Shown in pieces: positions 33,366 through 41,295 of a stretch of DNA of 64,000 bases; the stretch's first letter is position 1, and every line of letters starts with the position of its first letter. The position numbers and the translations under genes were made by a program. Source of the DNA: Catellatospora sp. IY07-71 (GTDB lineage: Bacteria > Actinomycetota > Actinomycetes > Mycobacteriales > Micromonosporaceae); NCBI RefSeq assembly GCF_018326265.1, contig NZ_AP023360.1, positions 1,913,501 to 1,977,500 of the forward strand, read 5' to 3'. Under the pieces are notes generated by a model, which saw only the letters and a program-made list of their open reading frames with translations, did not search any database and was not told the DNA's origin.

Positions 33366-34252
33366 TGTCGACCGTCATCCTGATGACCGTCACCGGCCTC
33401 GGCCTGGCGGCGCTGTACTTCCTCGTCGCCTCGGGCCTGTCGCTCGTGTTCGGCCTGGCCGACGTGCTCAACTTCGCGCACGGGCTGTTCCTGTCGGTCG
33501 GCGCGTACGCCACCTGGTGGGCGGCGGGAAACCTGCCCGGCGCGGGCGCCGAGGGCTGGGGCTTCGTGCTCGCCGTGGCGTTCGGTGTGCTCGCCGGCAC
33601 GGTCGTGGCGGCGCTGGTGGAGCTGGTCATGATCCGGCCGCTCTACTCGCGCACCATCGAGCAGGTGCTGGTCACGGTCGGCCTGTCGCTGGCCGGCGTG
33701 GCCGCGCTGCAGGCCGGGTTCGGCGCGGACCCGCGCCCGTTCCCGCGCCCGGCGTGGACGCAGCAGGTGGTCACCATCGCGGGCGCCCGGGTGCCCATGG
33801 ACCGGCTGCTGCTCATCGTCGCGGCGCTGGTGGTGCTCGGCGCGCTGCTGGCCTTCCTGCGCTGGACCCGGTACGGCCTGATCATCCGGGCGGGCGTGGA
33901 GAACCGGGAGATGGTCACCGCGCTCGGCATCGACGTGCGCAAGGCGTTCACGCTGGTCTTCGCGATCGGCGGGGCGGCTGCGGCGCTGGCCGGCGCGCTG
34001 GCCGGGGTGTACTCCGGCAGCGTCTCGCCGACCAGCGGCTCCTCGCTGCTGATCTTCGCGTTCATCGTGGTGGTGATCGGCGGCATGGGCTCGGTGCTGG
34101 GCTCGGCGGCCGCCGCCGTCGCGGTGGGCCTGCTCCAGCAGTTCGTCAACTACTACGGCGGCTCGGGCGCCGGAGACGTCTGCGTGGTCGCCCTGCTGGC
34201 CCTCGTGCTGCTGTGGCGTCCCGCGGGCCTGGCCGGGAAGGCGGCGGCATGA
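33365..34252 (+). CDS. livH: Branched-chain amino acid ABC transporter, permease LivH
   Basis: The 295-residue permease starts at the ATG of a TGATG overlap with livF. It has about eight hydrophobic helices and the LivH landmarks [25 protein letters not shown] near the N-terminus, [19 protein letters not shown] in the cytoplasmic EAA-like loop and [17 protein letters not shown] near the end. It pairs with LivM in the membrane. The stop overlaps livM by 4 nt. Confidence 0.93.
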   Translation: MSTVILMTVTGLGLAALYFLVASGLSLVFGLADVLNFAHGLFLSVGAYATWWAAGNLPGAGAEGWGFVLAVAFGVLAGTVVAALVELVMIRPLYSRTIEQVLVTVGLSLAGVAALQAGFGADPRPFPRPAWTQQVVTIAGARVPMDRLLLIVAALVVLGALLAFLRWTRYGLIIRAGVENREMVTALGIDVRKAFTLVFAIGGAAAALAGALAGVYSGSVSPTSGSSLLIFAFIVVVIGGMGSVLGSAAAAVAVGLLQQFVNYYGGSGAGDVCVVALLALVLLWRPAGLAGKAAA

Positions 34253-35295
34253 ACTACGTGAAGAGGTTCTGGCCCGTCGCGGCGTTCGTGGCGCTGGCGC
34301 TGCTGCCGTACAGCGGGATCACGATCCCGGGGCTGTTCGACGGGCCGCTCAACTCGCCCGGGGCGCTGCAGGTGCTGGCGCTGTGCCTGGTCTTCGGCGG
34401 CCTGGCCGCCGGGTACGACCTGCTGTTCGGGCGCACCGGCCTGCTGTCGTTCGGCCACGCGCTCTACTTCGCGCTCGGCGTCTACGGCACGGACATCCTG
34501 ATCACCAAGTACGGCTACCCGCTGCCGCTGGCCGCGCTGCTGGCGGTGCTGTTCGCGACCACGGTCGCGGTGGCGCTGGGCGCGGTGGCGCTGCGCGTGC
34601 ACGGCATCGCGTTCTCCATGGTCACGCTGGCCTTCGCCCAGGTCGGCGCGATCCTGGTGGCCCGCGACCCGAACGGGCTGACCGGCGGTGAGGAAGGCCT
34701 GGCGTTGGACGCGTCCCGGCTGCCCGCGGCGCTGGTCGGGGTGGTGAACACGGTCAACCTGTACTGGCTGGCGCTGGCTTACCTGGGCCTGGTGCTGGTG
34801 GTGTTGCACCGGGTCGCGCAGTCGCCGACCGGGCGGGTCTTCGCGGGCCTGCGCGACGATGAGCGGCGGGTCGGGGTGCTCGGGCTGGACCCGTACCGCT
34901 TCAAGCTGGTCGCCTTCACCTTGTCAGGCGCCCTGGCCGCGCTCGGCGGCGTGGTCTACGTGCTGCTCACGGCGGGCGCGTCGCCGCACGTGGCGTCGTC
35001 GGACCTGACCCTGACGCTGCTGGTGATGGTCGTGCTCGGCGGTCCGGGCACCCGGTTCGGCCCGGTGCTGGGCGGGGTGCTGTTCACCTACCTGGATCAC
35101 CGGCTGACCGGCTTCGGGGCGTCCGGCGCGGTCGACGCGCTGCCCGGCGTGCTGGCCGGTCCGCTGTCCCAGCCGCTGTTCGTGCTGGGCACGATCTTCA
35201 TCCTGGCCGTCTACTTCTTCCCCGGCGGCCTGGCCGGCCTGCGCACCCGCCTCACCGCGCTGCGCCGCACCGTCACCCCACCACCCCGCCCCTGA
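34249..35295 (+). CDS. livM: Branched-chain amino acid ABC transporter, permease LivM
   Basis: The 348-residue permease begins at ATG 34249, overlapping livH. It has about nine to ten hydrophobic helices, with the LivM features YDLLFGRTGLLSFGHALYF, VLHRVAQSPTGRVFAGLRDDERR in the cytoplasmic loop and LVMVVLGGPGTRFGPVLGG near the C-terminus. It completes the J-G-F-H-M operon. A long hairpin starts at the base after its stop. Confidence 0.93.
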   Translation: MNYVKRFWPVAAFVALALLPYSGITIPGLFDGPLNSPGALQVLALCLVFGGLAAGYDLLFGRTGLLSFGHALYFALGVYGTDILITKYGYPLPLAALLAVLFATTVAVALGAVALRVHGIAFSMVTLAFAQVGAILVARDPNGLTGGEEGLALDASRLPAALVGVVNTVNLYWLALAYLGLVLVVLHRVAQSPTGRVFAGLRDDERRVGVLGLDPYRFKLVAFTLSGALAALGGVVYVLLTAGASPHVASSDLTLTLLVMVVLGGPGTRFGPVLGGVLFTYLDHRLTGFGASGAVDALPGVLAGPLSQPLFVLGTIFILAVYFFPGGLAGLRTRLTALRRTVTPPPRP

Positions 35296-35343
35296 CCACC
35301 TGACCCCCACCCGTCCCCAGGGGGAACGGTGGGGGTCAGGTGG
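35296..35343. terminator. Bidirectional hairpin overlapping the NlpC/P60 stop codon
   Basis: CCACCTGACCCCCACC (35296-35311) is perfectly complementary to 35328-35343, with a nested TCCCC/GGGGA in the loop. It begins right after the livM stop, and its right arm contains the stop codon of the convergent NlpC/P60 gene. Confidence 0.7.
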
Positions 35344-36325
35344 GTGGGGCGACGACGCGGCCGAAGCTGTGGATGGGGAGGCTGTCGATCGGGTCGACGC
35401 GGACGCGCTCGCCGAACTGGGGGGCGTGGACCATCCGGTTGCCGCCCAGGTAGATGCCTACGTGGTGCAGGTCGCGGTAGAAGAAGATCAGGTCGCCGGG
35501 GACGAGCTGGCCCCGGCTGATGCCGCGGGAGCGCTGCTGCTGGCGGCCGGACTGGTGCGGCAGGTCGATGCCGATCCGGCGGAACGCCGCGGCGACCAGG
35601 CCGGAGCAGTCGAAGCCGCCGGGGCCCTCGCCGCCCCACTTGTAGTCCTTGCCGACCTGGTCCATGGCGAAGCGGACCACCTTCTCGCTCGCACCCTTCA
35701 CCCGGGGCACCGCGACCTGCTGCCGGTCGGCGGAGCGGGTCGCCCGCCCCGTAGGCCCGTACGCCTTGGCCCGCAGTGCCTTGAGTTCCTCGATCTTGGC
35801 TTCGATGCCGGCCCGCTCCTGGCCGAGCTGCTTCTGCTGGCCGCGGCCCTGGGCCAGCAGCGCGTCGAGCGTGCGCTGCGCGGTGGCGTAGCGCTCGGAG
35901 GTGAGCGCGAGCGCGTCGATCTCACGCTGCTGGTGCTGTGTGAACGACTTCATCAGCAGCAGCCGGTCGACCACGTCGCGGGTGGTGCCCGCGTCCAGCA
36001 GCAGGCTCAGCGACATGGTCCGGCTGGAGCGGTAGCCGGCGGCGGCGAGGCGGCCGACGGCGTCGCGGCGCTGCGCGATCTGCTCCTTGAGCGGCTCGAT
36101 CTGGCGCTGCAGCACCCCGGTCTGCGCGGCCGTGGTCTTCAGGTCCTCGCGCAGGTCGTGATACTTCTCCACGACGACTTCGAGCTGGTCGGACTTGGTG
36201 CGGATCTGTCGGTCGAGCTCGGCGCTCGACGGTTCGGCGTGGGCGACACCGGTCATCAGGACGGTGGACGCGAGGAGCGTCGCGCCGGCCCAGGACACCA
36301 GGCGCCGCGTGGCGGAGTTCGACAC
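35336..36325 (-). CDS. Secreted NlpC/P60 peptidoglycan hydrolase with coiled coil
   Basis: 329 residues from GTG 36325. A signal peptide (LVSWAGATLLASTVLMTGVAHA) is followed by a long coiled coil (about 35-190), as in RipA/RipC-like proteins. The C-terminal 120 residues form an NlpC/P60 cysteine peptidase domain: KVVRFAMDQVGKDYKWGGEG, catalytic Cys in FDCSGLVAAAF and catalytic His in HHVGIYLGGNRMVHAPQ. It should cut peptide stems of peptidoglycan during growth or division. The start could lie further upstream, but the signal peptide fits 36325. Divergent from copZ. Confidence 0.9.
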   Translation of the reverse strand: MSNSATRRLVSWAGATLLASTVLMTGVAHAEPSSAELDRQIRTKSDQLEVVVEKYHDLREDLKTTAAQTGVLQRQIEPLKEQIAQRRDAVGRLAAAGYRSSRTMSLSLLLDAGTTRDVVDRLLLMKSFTQHQQREIDALALTSERYATAQRTLDALLAQGRGQQKQLGQERAGIEAKIEELKALRAKAYGPTGRATRSADRQQVAVPRVKGASEKVVRFAMDQVGKDYKWGGEGPGGFDCSGLVAAAFRRIGIDLPHQSGRQQQRSRGISRGQLVPGDLIFFYRDLHHVGIYLGGNRMVHAPQFGERVRVDPIDSLPIHSFGRVVAPPT

Positions 36326-36444
36326 GTGGGTAATAACGACAAAGGTGCATGATCGGTGCAGGGCACCGACCGGGAGGTCACGCGCACGGCCCGCACCGGG
36401 CTCCGCGTCGGTTACAGTCACGCCGACGGCAAGCAGGGCAGGGA

Positions 36445-36464
36445 CCAGGCGAGCGCTCGCCTGG
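36445..36464. promoter_or_regulatory. Perfect 20-bp palindrome upstream of copZ
   Basis: CCAGGCGAGC is followed directly by its own reverse complement, with no spacer, 21 bp before the copZ start. TACAGT at 36413-36418 could be the copZ -10. The palindrome would then lie in the leader and could act as operator or mRNA hairpin. It does not resemble the usual CsoR box. Confidence 0.5.
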
Positions 36465-36485
36465 CGGGGTCGTAGGGAGACCGCG

Positions 36486-36704
36486 ATGTCCGTACGGACG
36501 ACATACCAGATCACCGGCATGACCTGCGGCCACTGCGTGAACGCGGTGACCGCCGAGCTGACCGCGCTGCCCGGCGTGCACGAGGTCGAGGTGGACCTGG
36601 CCGCCGGCCGCGCCGTGGTGACCAGCGACGCCGTCCTGCCGATCGACGAGGTGCGCAACGCCGTCGACGAGGCCGGCTACGAGCTGGCGGGCGTCGATGC
36701 CTGA
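36486..36704 (+). CDS. copZ: Heavy-metal-associated domain protein, CopZ-like copper chaperone
   Basis: The 72-residue protein is a single HMA domain with the metal site GMTCGHC (residues 11-17), the alpha-beta pattern VNAVTAELTALPGVHEVEVDL and a closing VDEAGYELA. CopZ binds Cu(I) in the cytoplasm and passes it to exporters or regulators. ATG 36486 has GGGAGA seven to eight bases upstream. No P-type ATPase lies nearby; instead it overlaps a His-rich membrane protein gene by 8 bp. Confidence 0.9.
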   Translation: MSVRTTYQITGMTCGHCVNAVTAELTALPGVHEVEVDLAAGRAVVTSDAVLPIDEVRNAVDEAGYELAGVDA

Positions 36705-37716
36705 GCAGTCCACGCAGCCTGAGGCCCGGGTCCCGGGGCAGGCCGCGCCCGCCGCGGAGACCGTGCCCGAGGCGGACCAGGATGCCGTCGTACGCGCACA
36801 GCAGCGCGCGCGGCCCGCCGGGGATCCGGCCGGCAACCGGATCGGGGTGCTCGTCGGCGGGCTGATCCTGGCTCTGGTCGTCGGCTTCACCCTGGGCAAG
36901 CTGCTCGGCCCGGCGGAGAGCCCGACGGCCGGGGCGACCACCGGCGCGCCCGCCGCCGCACCGGATCCGAGCGCGGGCGGCGCGCACGTGCACAGCCCGC
37001 TGGCCAGCGCCGGTTCGGAGGTGGGCGGCCTGTCCGTGAGCAGCGGCGGCTACACCATGGTCCCGGCGGCGGCGGTCTTCGCCGCGCCCGGCCCGCAGGA
37101 CCTCAAGTTCACGATCAACGGCGCCGACGGCAAGCCGGTGACCACGTTCGCGATCATGCACGAGAAGCCGCTGCACCTGATCGTGGTGCGCCGGGACATG
37201 ACCGGATACCAGCACCTGCACCCGGCCATGGCGCCCGACGGCACCTGGTCCGTGCGAGCGGACCTGGCCACCTCGGGCGTGTGGCGGGCGTACGCCGACT
37301 TCACCGCGATCAACGCGGCCGGCACGCAGACCGCGCTGGCGCTGGGCGCCGACCTCACCGTCGCCGGCGACCACCGGCCGGTGCCGCTGCCCGCCATGGC
37401 GCGCGAGGCTGCCGTGGACGGGCAGACCGTCGTCTTCGAGGGCACCCCCGTCATCGGCGCCAGCCAGCCGCTGCTGTTCACCGTGCAGCAGGGCGGCCAG
37501 ACCGTCACCGGGCTGGAGCCGTACCTGGGCTCCTTCGGGCACCTGGTGGTGCTGCGCGAGCTGGACCTCGGCTACGTGCACGTGCATCCGGAGCCCGCGC
37601 TGGTCAACGGCGGGGTCAAGTTCTGGATGTCCGCGCCGAGCCCGGGGCGCTACCGCATGTTCTTCGACTACTCGGTGGGGGCAAGGTACGCACCGCGCAG
37701 TTCACGGTCGAGGTGA
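36697..37716 (+). CDS. Membrane-anchored His-rich protein, probable metal handling, frameshifted at the 3' end
   Basis: 339 residues as read. A 45-residue cytoplasmic part, one helix (IGVLVGGLILALVVGFTLG), then an exported portion with His clusters (GGAHVHSP, YQHLHPAM, YVHVHPEP). The exported part has two similar beta-rich halves, each with FTV/FTI, H-L-V-V and H-x-H-P elements. Proteins of this kind sit beside copZ in actinomycetes and probably bind copper outside the cell. The last residues (ARYAPRSSRSR) look wrong. One extra base in the G run at 37677-37681 would restore GGKVRTAQFTVEVK and a stop at 37721, so a 1-nt deletion or sequencing error is likely. Confidence 0.7.
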   Translation: MPEQSTQPEARVPGQAAPAAETVPEADQDAVVRAQQRARPAGDPAGNRIGVLVGGLILALVVGFTLGKLLGPAESPTAGATTGAPAAAPDPSAGGAHVHSPLASAGSEVGGLSVSSGGYTMVPAAAVFAAPGPQDLKFTINGADGKPVTTFAIMHEKPLHLIVVRRDMTGYQHLHPAMAPDGTWSVRADLATSGVWRAYADFTAINAAGTQTALALGADLTVAGDHRPVPLPAMAREAAVDGQTVVFEGTPVIGASQPLLFTVQQGGQTVTGLEPYLGSFGHLVVLRELDLGYVHVHPEPALVNGGVKFWMSAPSPGRYRMFFDYSVGARYAPRSSRSR

Positions 37717-37810
37717 AGTGACGGCGCTGTGACGTATTCGGGGCACCGGGCGGTTTCGACCGGTCGTCACGCTCGGTGCCCATCGGATCCGTAAACGAAG
37801 CTGCCTTTTC

Positions 37811-37868
37811 ACGCAACAGACCGCCGCTGGGATCCCCGAAGACGCAACAGACCAGCGTAAGGACGCAA
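37811..37868. promoter_or_regulatory. Helically phased ACGCAA direct repeats upstream of the DDAH-like gene
   Basis: ACGCAACAGACC occurs at 37811-37822 and 37842-37853, and ACGCAA again at 37863. The spacings of 31 and 21 bp are three and two DNA turns, so the copies face the same side of the helix. They lie just upstream of the -10 hexamer TAACCT at 37902. Confidence 0.5.
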
Positions 37869-37901
37869 TCCTTCTCGCTACTGCGGCGGGGCTCGGGTGC
37901 G

Positions 37902-37907
37902 TAACCT
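37902..37907 (+). promoter_or_regulatory. -10 hexamer TAACCT, probable leaderless start of the DDAH-like gene
   Basis: TAACCT is eight bases before GTG 37916, so the transcript probably begins at or within two bases of that codon. This supports GTG 37916 over TTG 37907. Confidence 0.45.
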
Positions 37908-37915
37908 TGCTGATC

Positions 37916-38761
37916 GTGACAGAGCGTGACCTGACCCCCACCGACCGGCGGCCCCGCCCGCGCACGTACCTGATGTGCGCCCCGGAGCACTTCGTCGTCG
38001 AGTACGCGATCAACCCGTGGATGGACACCACCGCGCCGGTGGACACCGCCCTGGCCGTCAAGCAGTGGGACGCACTGCGCCAGACCATGGTCGATCTCGG
38101 CCACACCGTGCACGTGCTGACCCCGCAGGCCGGCCTGCCGGACATGGTGTTCTCGGCCAACGGCGCGTTCGTGGTCGACGGCGTGGCGTACGGCGCGAAG
38201 TTCCGCTACCCGCAGCGGGCCGACGAGGCCGCCGCGCACCGGGCCTTCTACGAGGCCGGCAGCGCCTACCGGTTCGTCGCGCCGACGCAGATCAACGAGG
38301 GCGAGGGCGACTTCGCGTACGTGCCGAACGCGCACGGCGGCCTCGCGCTGGCCGGGTACGGCTTCCGCACCGAGCCGGCCGCGCACGCCGAGGCCGAGGA
38401 GGCGCTGGGCCGCCCGGTGGTGTCGCTGAAGCTGACCGACCCGCGCTTCTACCACCTCGACGTGGCGCTGACCGTGCTCGACGACGAGAACATCGCCTAC
38501 TACCCGGGCGCGTTCTCCGAGGCGTCGCAGAAGATCATCGCGCAGCTGTTCCCGGACGCGGTGATCGCCGACGAGGCCGACGCGCTCGCGTTCGCGCTGA
38601 ACCTGGTCTCCGACGGCCGCAACGTCGTGATCAACACCGAGTCGGCGGCGTTCGCCGCGAAGCTCACCGCTGCCGGATACCACCCGGTCATGGTCGACCT
38701 CGCCGAGCTCAAGAAGGGCGGCGGCAGCGTCAAGTGCTGCATCGCCGAACTCCGCGACTGA
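37916..38761 (+). CDS. Dimethylargininase-like amidinotransferase-fold enzyme (DDAH)
   Basis: 281 residues. The five-bladed pentein fold is indicated by TYLMCAPEHFVVEYAINPWM, GLPDMVFSANGAFVVDG, INEGEGDFAYV, FYHLDVALTVLDDENIAYYPGAF and the C-terminal nucleophile in GGGSVKCCIAEL (Cys near residue 274). The catalytic His is in FYHLD and the substrate Asp in LPDMVFSAN. DDAH hydrolyses N-methylated arginines to citrulline; closely related members act on arginine or ornithine, so the substrate is tentative. It stands alone, with phased repeats and a leaderless promoter upstream. Confidence 0.82.
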   Translation: MTERDLTPTDRRPRPRTYLMCAPEHFVVEYAINPWMDTTAPVDTALAVKQWDALRQTMVDLGHTVHVLTPQAGLPDMVFSANGAFVVDGVAYGAKFRYPQRADEAAAHRAFYEAGSAYRFVAPTQINEGEGDFAYVPNAHGGLALAGYGFRTEPAAHAEAEEALGRPVVSLKLTDPRFYHLDVALTVLDDENIAYYPGAFSEASQKIIAQLFPDAVIADEADALAFALNLVSDGRNVVINTESAAFAAKLTAAGYHPVMVDLAELKKGGGSVKCCIAELRD

Positions 38762-38770
38762 CCTCCTGCT

Positions 38771-38823
38771 CATGAGCGAAGCTCCCGCCGCGCCGCTGAG
38801 GCGGGACGGGAGCTTCGCTCATG
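38771..38823. terminator. Bidirectional hairpin, GAAGCTCCCG family copy 1
   Basis: CATGAGCGAAGCTCCCG (38771-38787) is perfectly complementary to 38807-38823, with CCGC/GCGG nested in the loop. It lies between convergent genes. The same GAAGCTCCCGCCGCGC core occurs in the hairpin at 40681-40726. Confidence 0.7.
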
Positions 38824-38832
38824 TAAGAGGCG

Positions 38833-39786
38833 TCAGGCGGGTGGGGTGAAGGCGGTGGTGCGGGTCATGCCGGCGGCGCGGCCCTTGGCGGAGATGACCA
38901 GGGCCATCTTGCGGGAGGCCTCGTCGATCATCTCGTCGCCGAGCATCACCGCGCCGAGGCGGCCGCCCTGCTCGGAGGTGTAGTAGTCGTACGCGTCGAG
39001 GATCAGCTCGGCGTGGTCGTAGTCGGACTGCGCGGGCGAGTAGACCTCGTTGGCGGCGTCGATCTGGCCGGGGTGCAGCACCCACTTGCCGTCGAAGCCC
39101 AGCGCGGCGGAGCGCTTGGCCACCTCGGTGAACCCGTCCACGTCCTTGATCTGCAGGTACGGCCCGTCGATGGCCTGCTTGTCGTGCATGCGGGCGGCCA
39201 TCAGGATGCGCATCAGGATGTAGTGGTACGGGTCGCCCGGGTAGCTCGGGATGAGCGCGCCGACGACCAGCGACTTCATGTTGATCGAGGCCATGAAGTC
39301 GGCGGGGCCGAAGATGATGGTCTCCACCCGGGGCGAGGCGGCCGCGATGGCGTCCACGTTGACCAGGCCGGCCGCGTTCTCGATCTGGGCCTCGATGCCG
39401 ATGCCGCCGACCGGCAGGCCGAGCGACTTCTCCAGCTGCGTGAGCGTCAGGTCGAGCCACTCCACGTGCGCGGCGCTCTGCACCTTGGGCAGCATGATGC
39501 AGTCCAGGTTGGCGCCGGCGCCCTCGACGATCTCGATGACGTCCCGGTAGGTCCACGGCGTGGTCAGGTCGTTCACCCGGACGACCCGCGTCTTGCCCGC
39601 CCACTCGCCCTCGTTCAGCGCGGCGACGATGTTCTTGCGGGCCTCGGGCTTGGCCAGCGGTGCGACCGCGTCCTCCAGGTCCAGGAAGACCTGGTCGGCG
39701 GGCAGGCCCTGGGCCTTGCCGAGCATCTTGACGCTGGAACCCGGCACCGCCAGGCACGACCTGCGGGAACGACCGAGTGCGGCCAT
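38833..39786 (-). CDS. HpcH/HpaI family CoA-ester lyase (CitE/malyl-CoA lyase-like)
   Basis: The 317-residue protein belongs to the CitE-like lyases that cleave or form malyl-, citramalyl- or related 3-hydroxyacyl-CoA esters with Mg2+. Visible parts are SCLAVPGSSVKMLGKA, VFLDLEDAVAPLAKPEARK with metal-side residues, VRVNDLTTPWTYRD, IMLPKVQSAAHV, IGIEAQIENAAGLVNVD, FGPADFMASI and a C-terminal WVLHPGQIDAAN. AAGGAGT lies five bases before ATG 39786. In mycobacteria the similar Rv2498c serves leucine and itaconate breakdown beside a FadE and a MaoC gene; homologues of those lie 2 and 8 kb away here. The exact substrate is not fixed. Confidence 0.88.
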   Translation of the reverse strand: MAALGRSRRSCLAVPGSSVKMLGKAQGLPADQVFLDLEDAVAPLAKPEARKNIVAALNEGEWAGKTRVVRVNDLTTPWTYRDVIEIVEGAGANLDCIMLPKVQSAAHVEWLDLTLTQLEKSLGLPVGGIGIEAQIENAAGLVNVDAIAAASPRVETIIFGPADFMASINMKSLVVGALIPSYPGDPYHYILMRILMAARMHDKQAIDGPYLQIKDVDGFTEVAKRSAALGFDGKWVLHPGQIDAANEVYSPAQSDYDHAELILDAYDYYTSEQGGRLGAVMLGDEMIDEASRKMALVISAKGRAAGMTRTTAFTPPA

Positions 39787-39858
39787 CGATACTCCTTAGG
39801 GAGCGTTCAGTAGTTGACGCCACGGTAACCTTCCTCCGGTCGAGAGGAGAACGGGACT

Positions 39859-40677
39859 GTGGAAGATCTCACGCGGCACGCGGTGATCACCGGCGCCACG
39901 TCCGGCATCGGGCAGGCCGCGGCCGTCGCCCTGGCGCGACAGGGCTGGCAGGTCACCGTGGTCGGGCGTGATCCCGGCCGGCTGGACGCGACGCTCGGCG
40001 CGGTCCGCCAGGCGGCGACCGGGCCCGCCCCGGCCGGGCTGCTGGCCGACTTCGCGGACCTCTCGCAGGTGCGCGAACTCGCCGCCGAACTCTCCGGGCA
40101 GCGCGTCGACGTGCTGGCCAACAACGCCGGGCTGGTCGTCGGCGAGCGGGTCACCACCGTGGACGGGCACGAGCTGACCATCCAGACCAACCACCTGGCG
40201 CCGTTCCTGCTGACCACGCTGCTGCGCGCGCAGCTCGCACCGGGCGCGCGGATCGTGAACACGGCGTCCATGGCGCACACCTGGGGCAGTGTCGATCCGG
40301 CCGATCTGGACCGCCGCAACGGGCGCTACGGCAGCTGGTCGGCGTACGGCGCGTCCAAGCGCGCCAACATCATGTTCGCCGCCGAGGCGGCGCGGCGCTG
40401 GCCGGAGCTGCTCAGCTTCTCGTTCCATCCGGGCGTGGTGCGCACCCGCTTCGGCACCCCGATCGCGCGGTTGTTCTACAAGCTCGGGCCGGGCCTGGCC
40501 ACCCCCGAGCAGGGCGCCGACCAGCTGGTCTGGCTCGCCACGGAGGATCCGGCGCGGCTGGAGAACGGCGCGTACTACGTACTGCGCAAGGTGACCGCAC
40601 CACACCGGCAGGCCCGTGATCCGCAGCAGGCCGCCCTGCTCTGGGACGCCAGCGAGGCCGCCGTCCGGCTCCCTTGA
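39859..40677 (+). CDS. Short-chain dehydrogenase/reductase
   Basis: The 272-residue protein is a classical SDR oxidoreductase with cofactor motif TGATSGIGQ (residues 12-20), NNAG at about 93 and the active-site Tyr-x3-Lys in WSAYGASKRAN (about 165), preceded by NTASMAH with the catalytic Ser. The C-terminal half resembles retinol-dehydrogenase-like SDRs (SFHPGVVRTRFG). The GTG start at 39859 is a plausible choice with GAGAGGAG upstream. It is divergent from the CitE-like gene. The substrate is unknown. Confidence 0.88.
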   Translation: MEDLTRHAVITGATSGIGQAAAVALARQGWQVTVVGRDPGRLDATLGAVRQAATGPAPAGLLADFADLSQVRELAAELSGQRVDVLANNAGLVVGERVTTVDGHELTIQTNHLAPFLLTTLLRAQLAPGARIVNTASMAHTWGSVDPADLDRRNGRYGSWSAYGASKRANIMFAAEAARRWPELLSFSFHPGVVRTRFGTPIARLFYKLGPGLATPEQGADQLVWLATEDPARLENGAYYVLRKVTAPHRQARDPQQAALLWDASEAAVRLP

Positions 40678-40680
40678 TGA

Positions 40681-40726
40681 TCGAAGCTCCCGCCGCGCTG
40701 TCGGTGCGGCACGGCGGGAGCTTCGA
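40681..40726. terminator. Bidirectional hairpin, GAAGCTCCCG family copy 2
   Basis: TCGAAGCTCCCGCC (40681-40694) is perfectly complementary to 40713-40726 across an 18-nt loop. It sits three bases after the SDR stop and ten before the convergent DUF4190 gene end. Confidence 0.7.
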
Positions 40727-40735
40727 CCGGGAGTG

Positions 40736-41263
40736 TCAGTAGGAGCCGGACGAGCCGACCGCGCCGAGGATGCCCAGCATGGGCAGCACGAAGGCGCAGA
40801 GGCAGCCGACCACGCCGAGGCCGGTGATGATCCAGCCGACGATGATGGCGGCCTTGGCCAGGCCCTCGCCGTCCTCGCCGGACTGGCGGATCTGCTTCAT
40901 CGCCGAGTGGCCCAGGATCGCGCCGATCGGGGCGGTGATCCAGGTCAGCAGCCCGACCAGCGACAGGATGAGCGCCACCAGCGCCATGCTGTTCTGCGGG
41001 CGGGCGGCCGGGTAGTACGGCTGCTGCGCGTAGGGCTGGGCGTACGGCTGCTGCCCGGCGGGCGGGGTGGCCGACTTGTACGCCTCACCGTAGGGCGGCG
41101 TCGGCGGCGCGACCGGCGAGCCGGGCGGCGCGACCGGGGAGCCGGGCACGACGGGGGAGCCGTACGCGGGCGGCTGCGCGTAGGGGTTGGCCGCCGGCGG
41201 CGGCGCGTACGGGTCCGGCTGGGCCGCGTAGGGGTCCTGGCCGGAAGGTGGCGGGTAGGACAT
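40736..41263 (-). CDS. DUF4190 membrane protein with Pro/Tyr-rich N-terminus
   Basis: 175 residues. The first 85 are a low-complexity Pro/Ala/Tyr/Gly segment (MSYPPPSGQDPYAAQPDPY and onward) that should be disordered. The rest is a DUF4190 unit: a helix MALVALILSLVGLLTWI, then GAILGHSAMKQIRQSGEDGEGLAKAAIIVGWI, and a final helix VVGCLCAFVLPML. Such proteins are common in actinomycetes in several copies and have no firm function. It forms a tandem pair with the next gene upstream. Confidence 0.85.
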   Translation of the reverse strand: MSYPPPSGQDPYAAQPDPYAPPPAANPYAQPPAYGSPVVPGSPVAPPGSPVAPPTPPYGEAYKSATPPAGQQPYAQPYAQQPYYPAARPQNSMALVALILSLVGLLTWITAPIGAILGHSAMKQIRQSGEDGEGLAKAAIIVGWIITGLGVVGCLCAFVLPMLGILGAVGSSGSY

Positions 41264-41295
41264 GAAAGCTCTCCCTGGTCTACCAGTCGCTGCTG

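Noticed and set aside
36326-36485. Possible ydaO-type (c-di-AMP) riboswitch before the NlpC/P60 gene
   Set aside because: Such riboswitches precede wall hydrolase genes in actinobacteria, but the conserved core motifs could not be found on the minus strand here.
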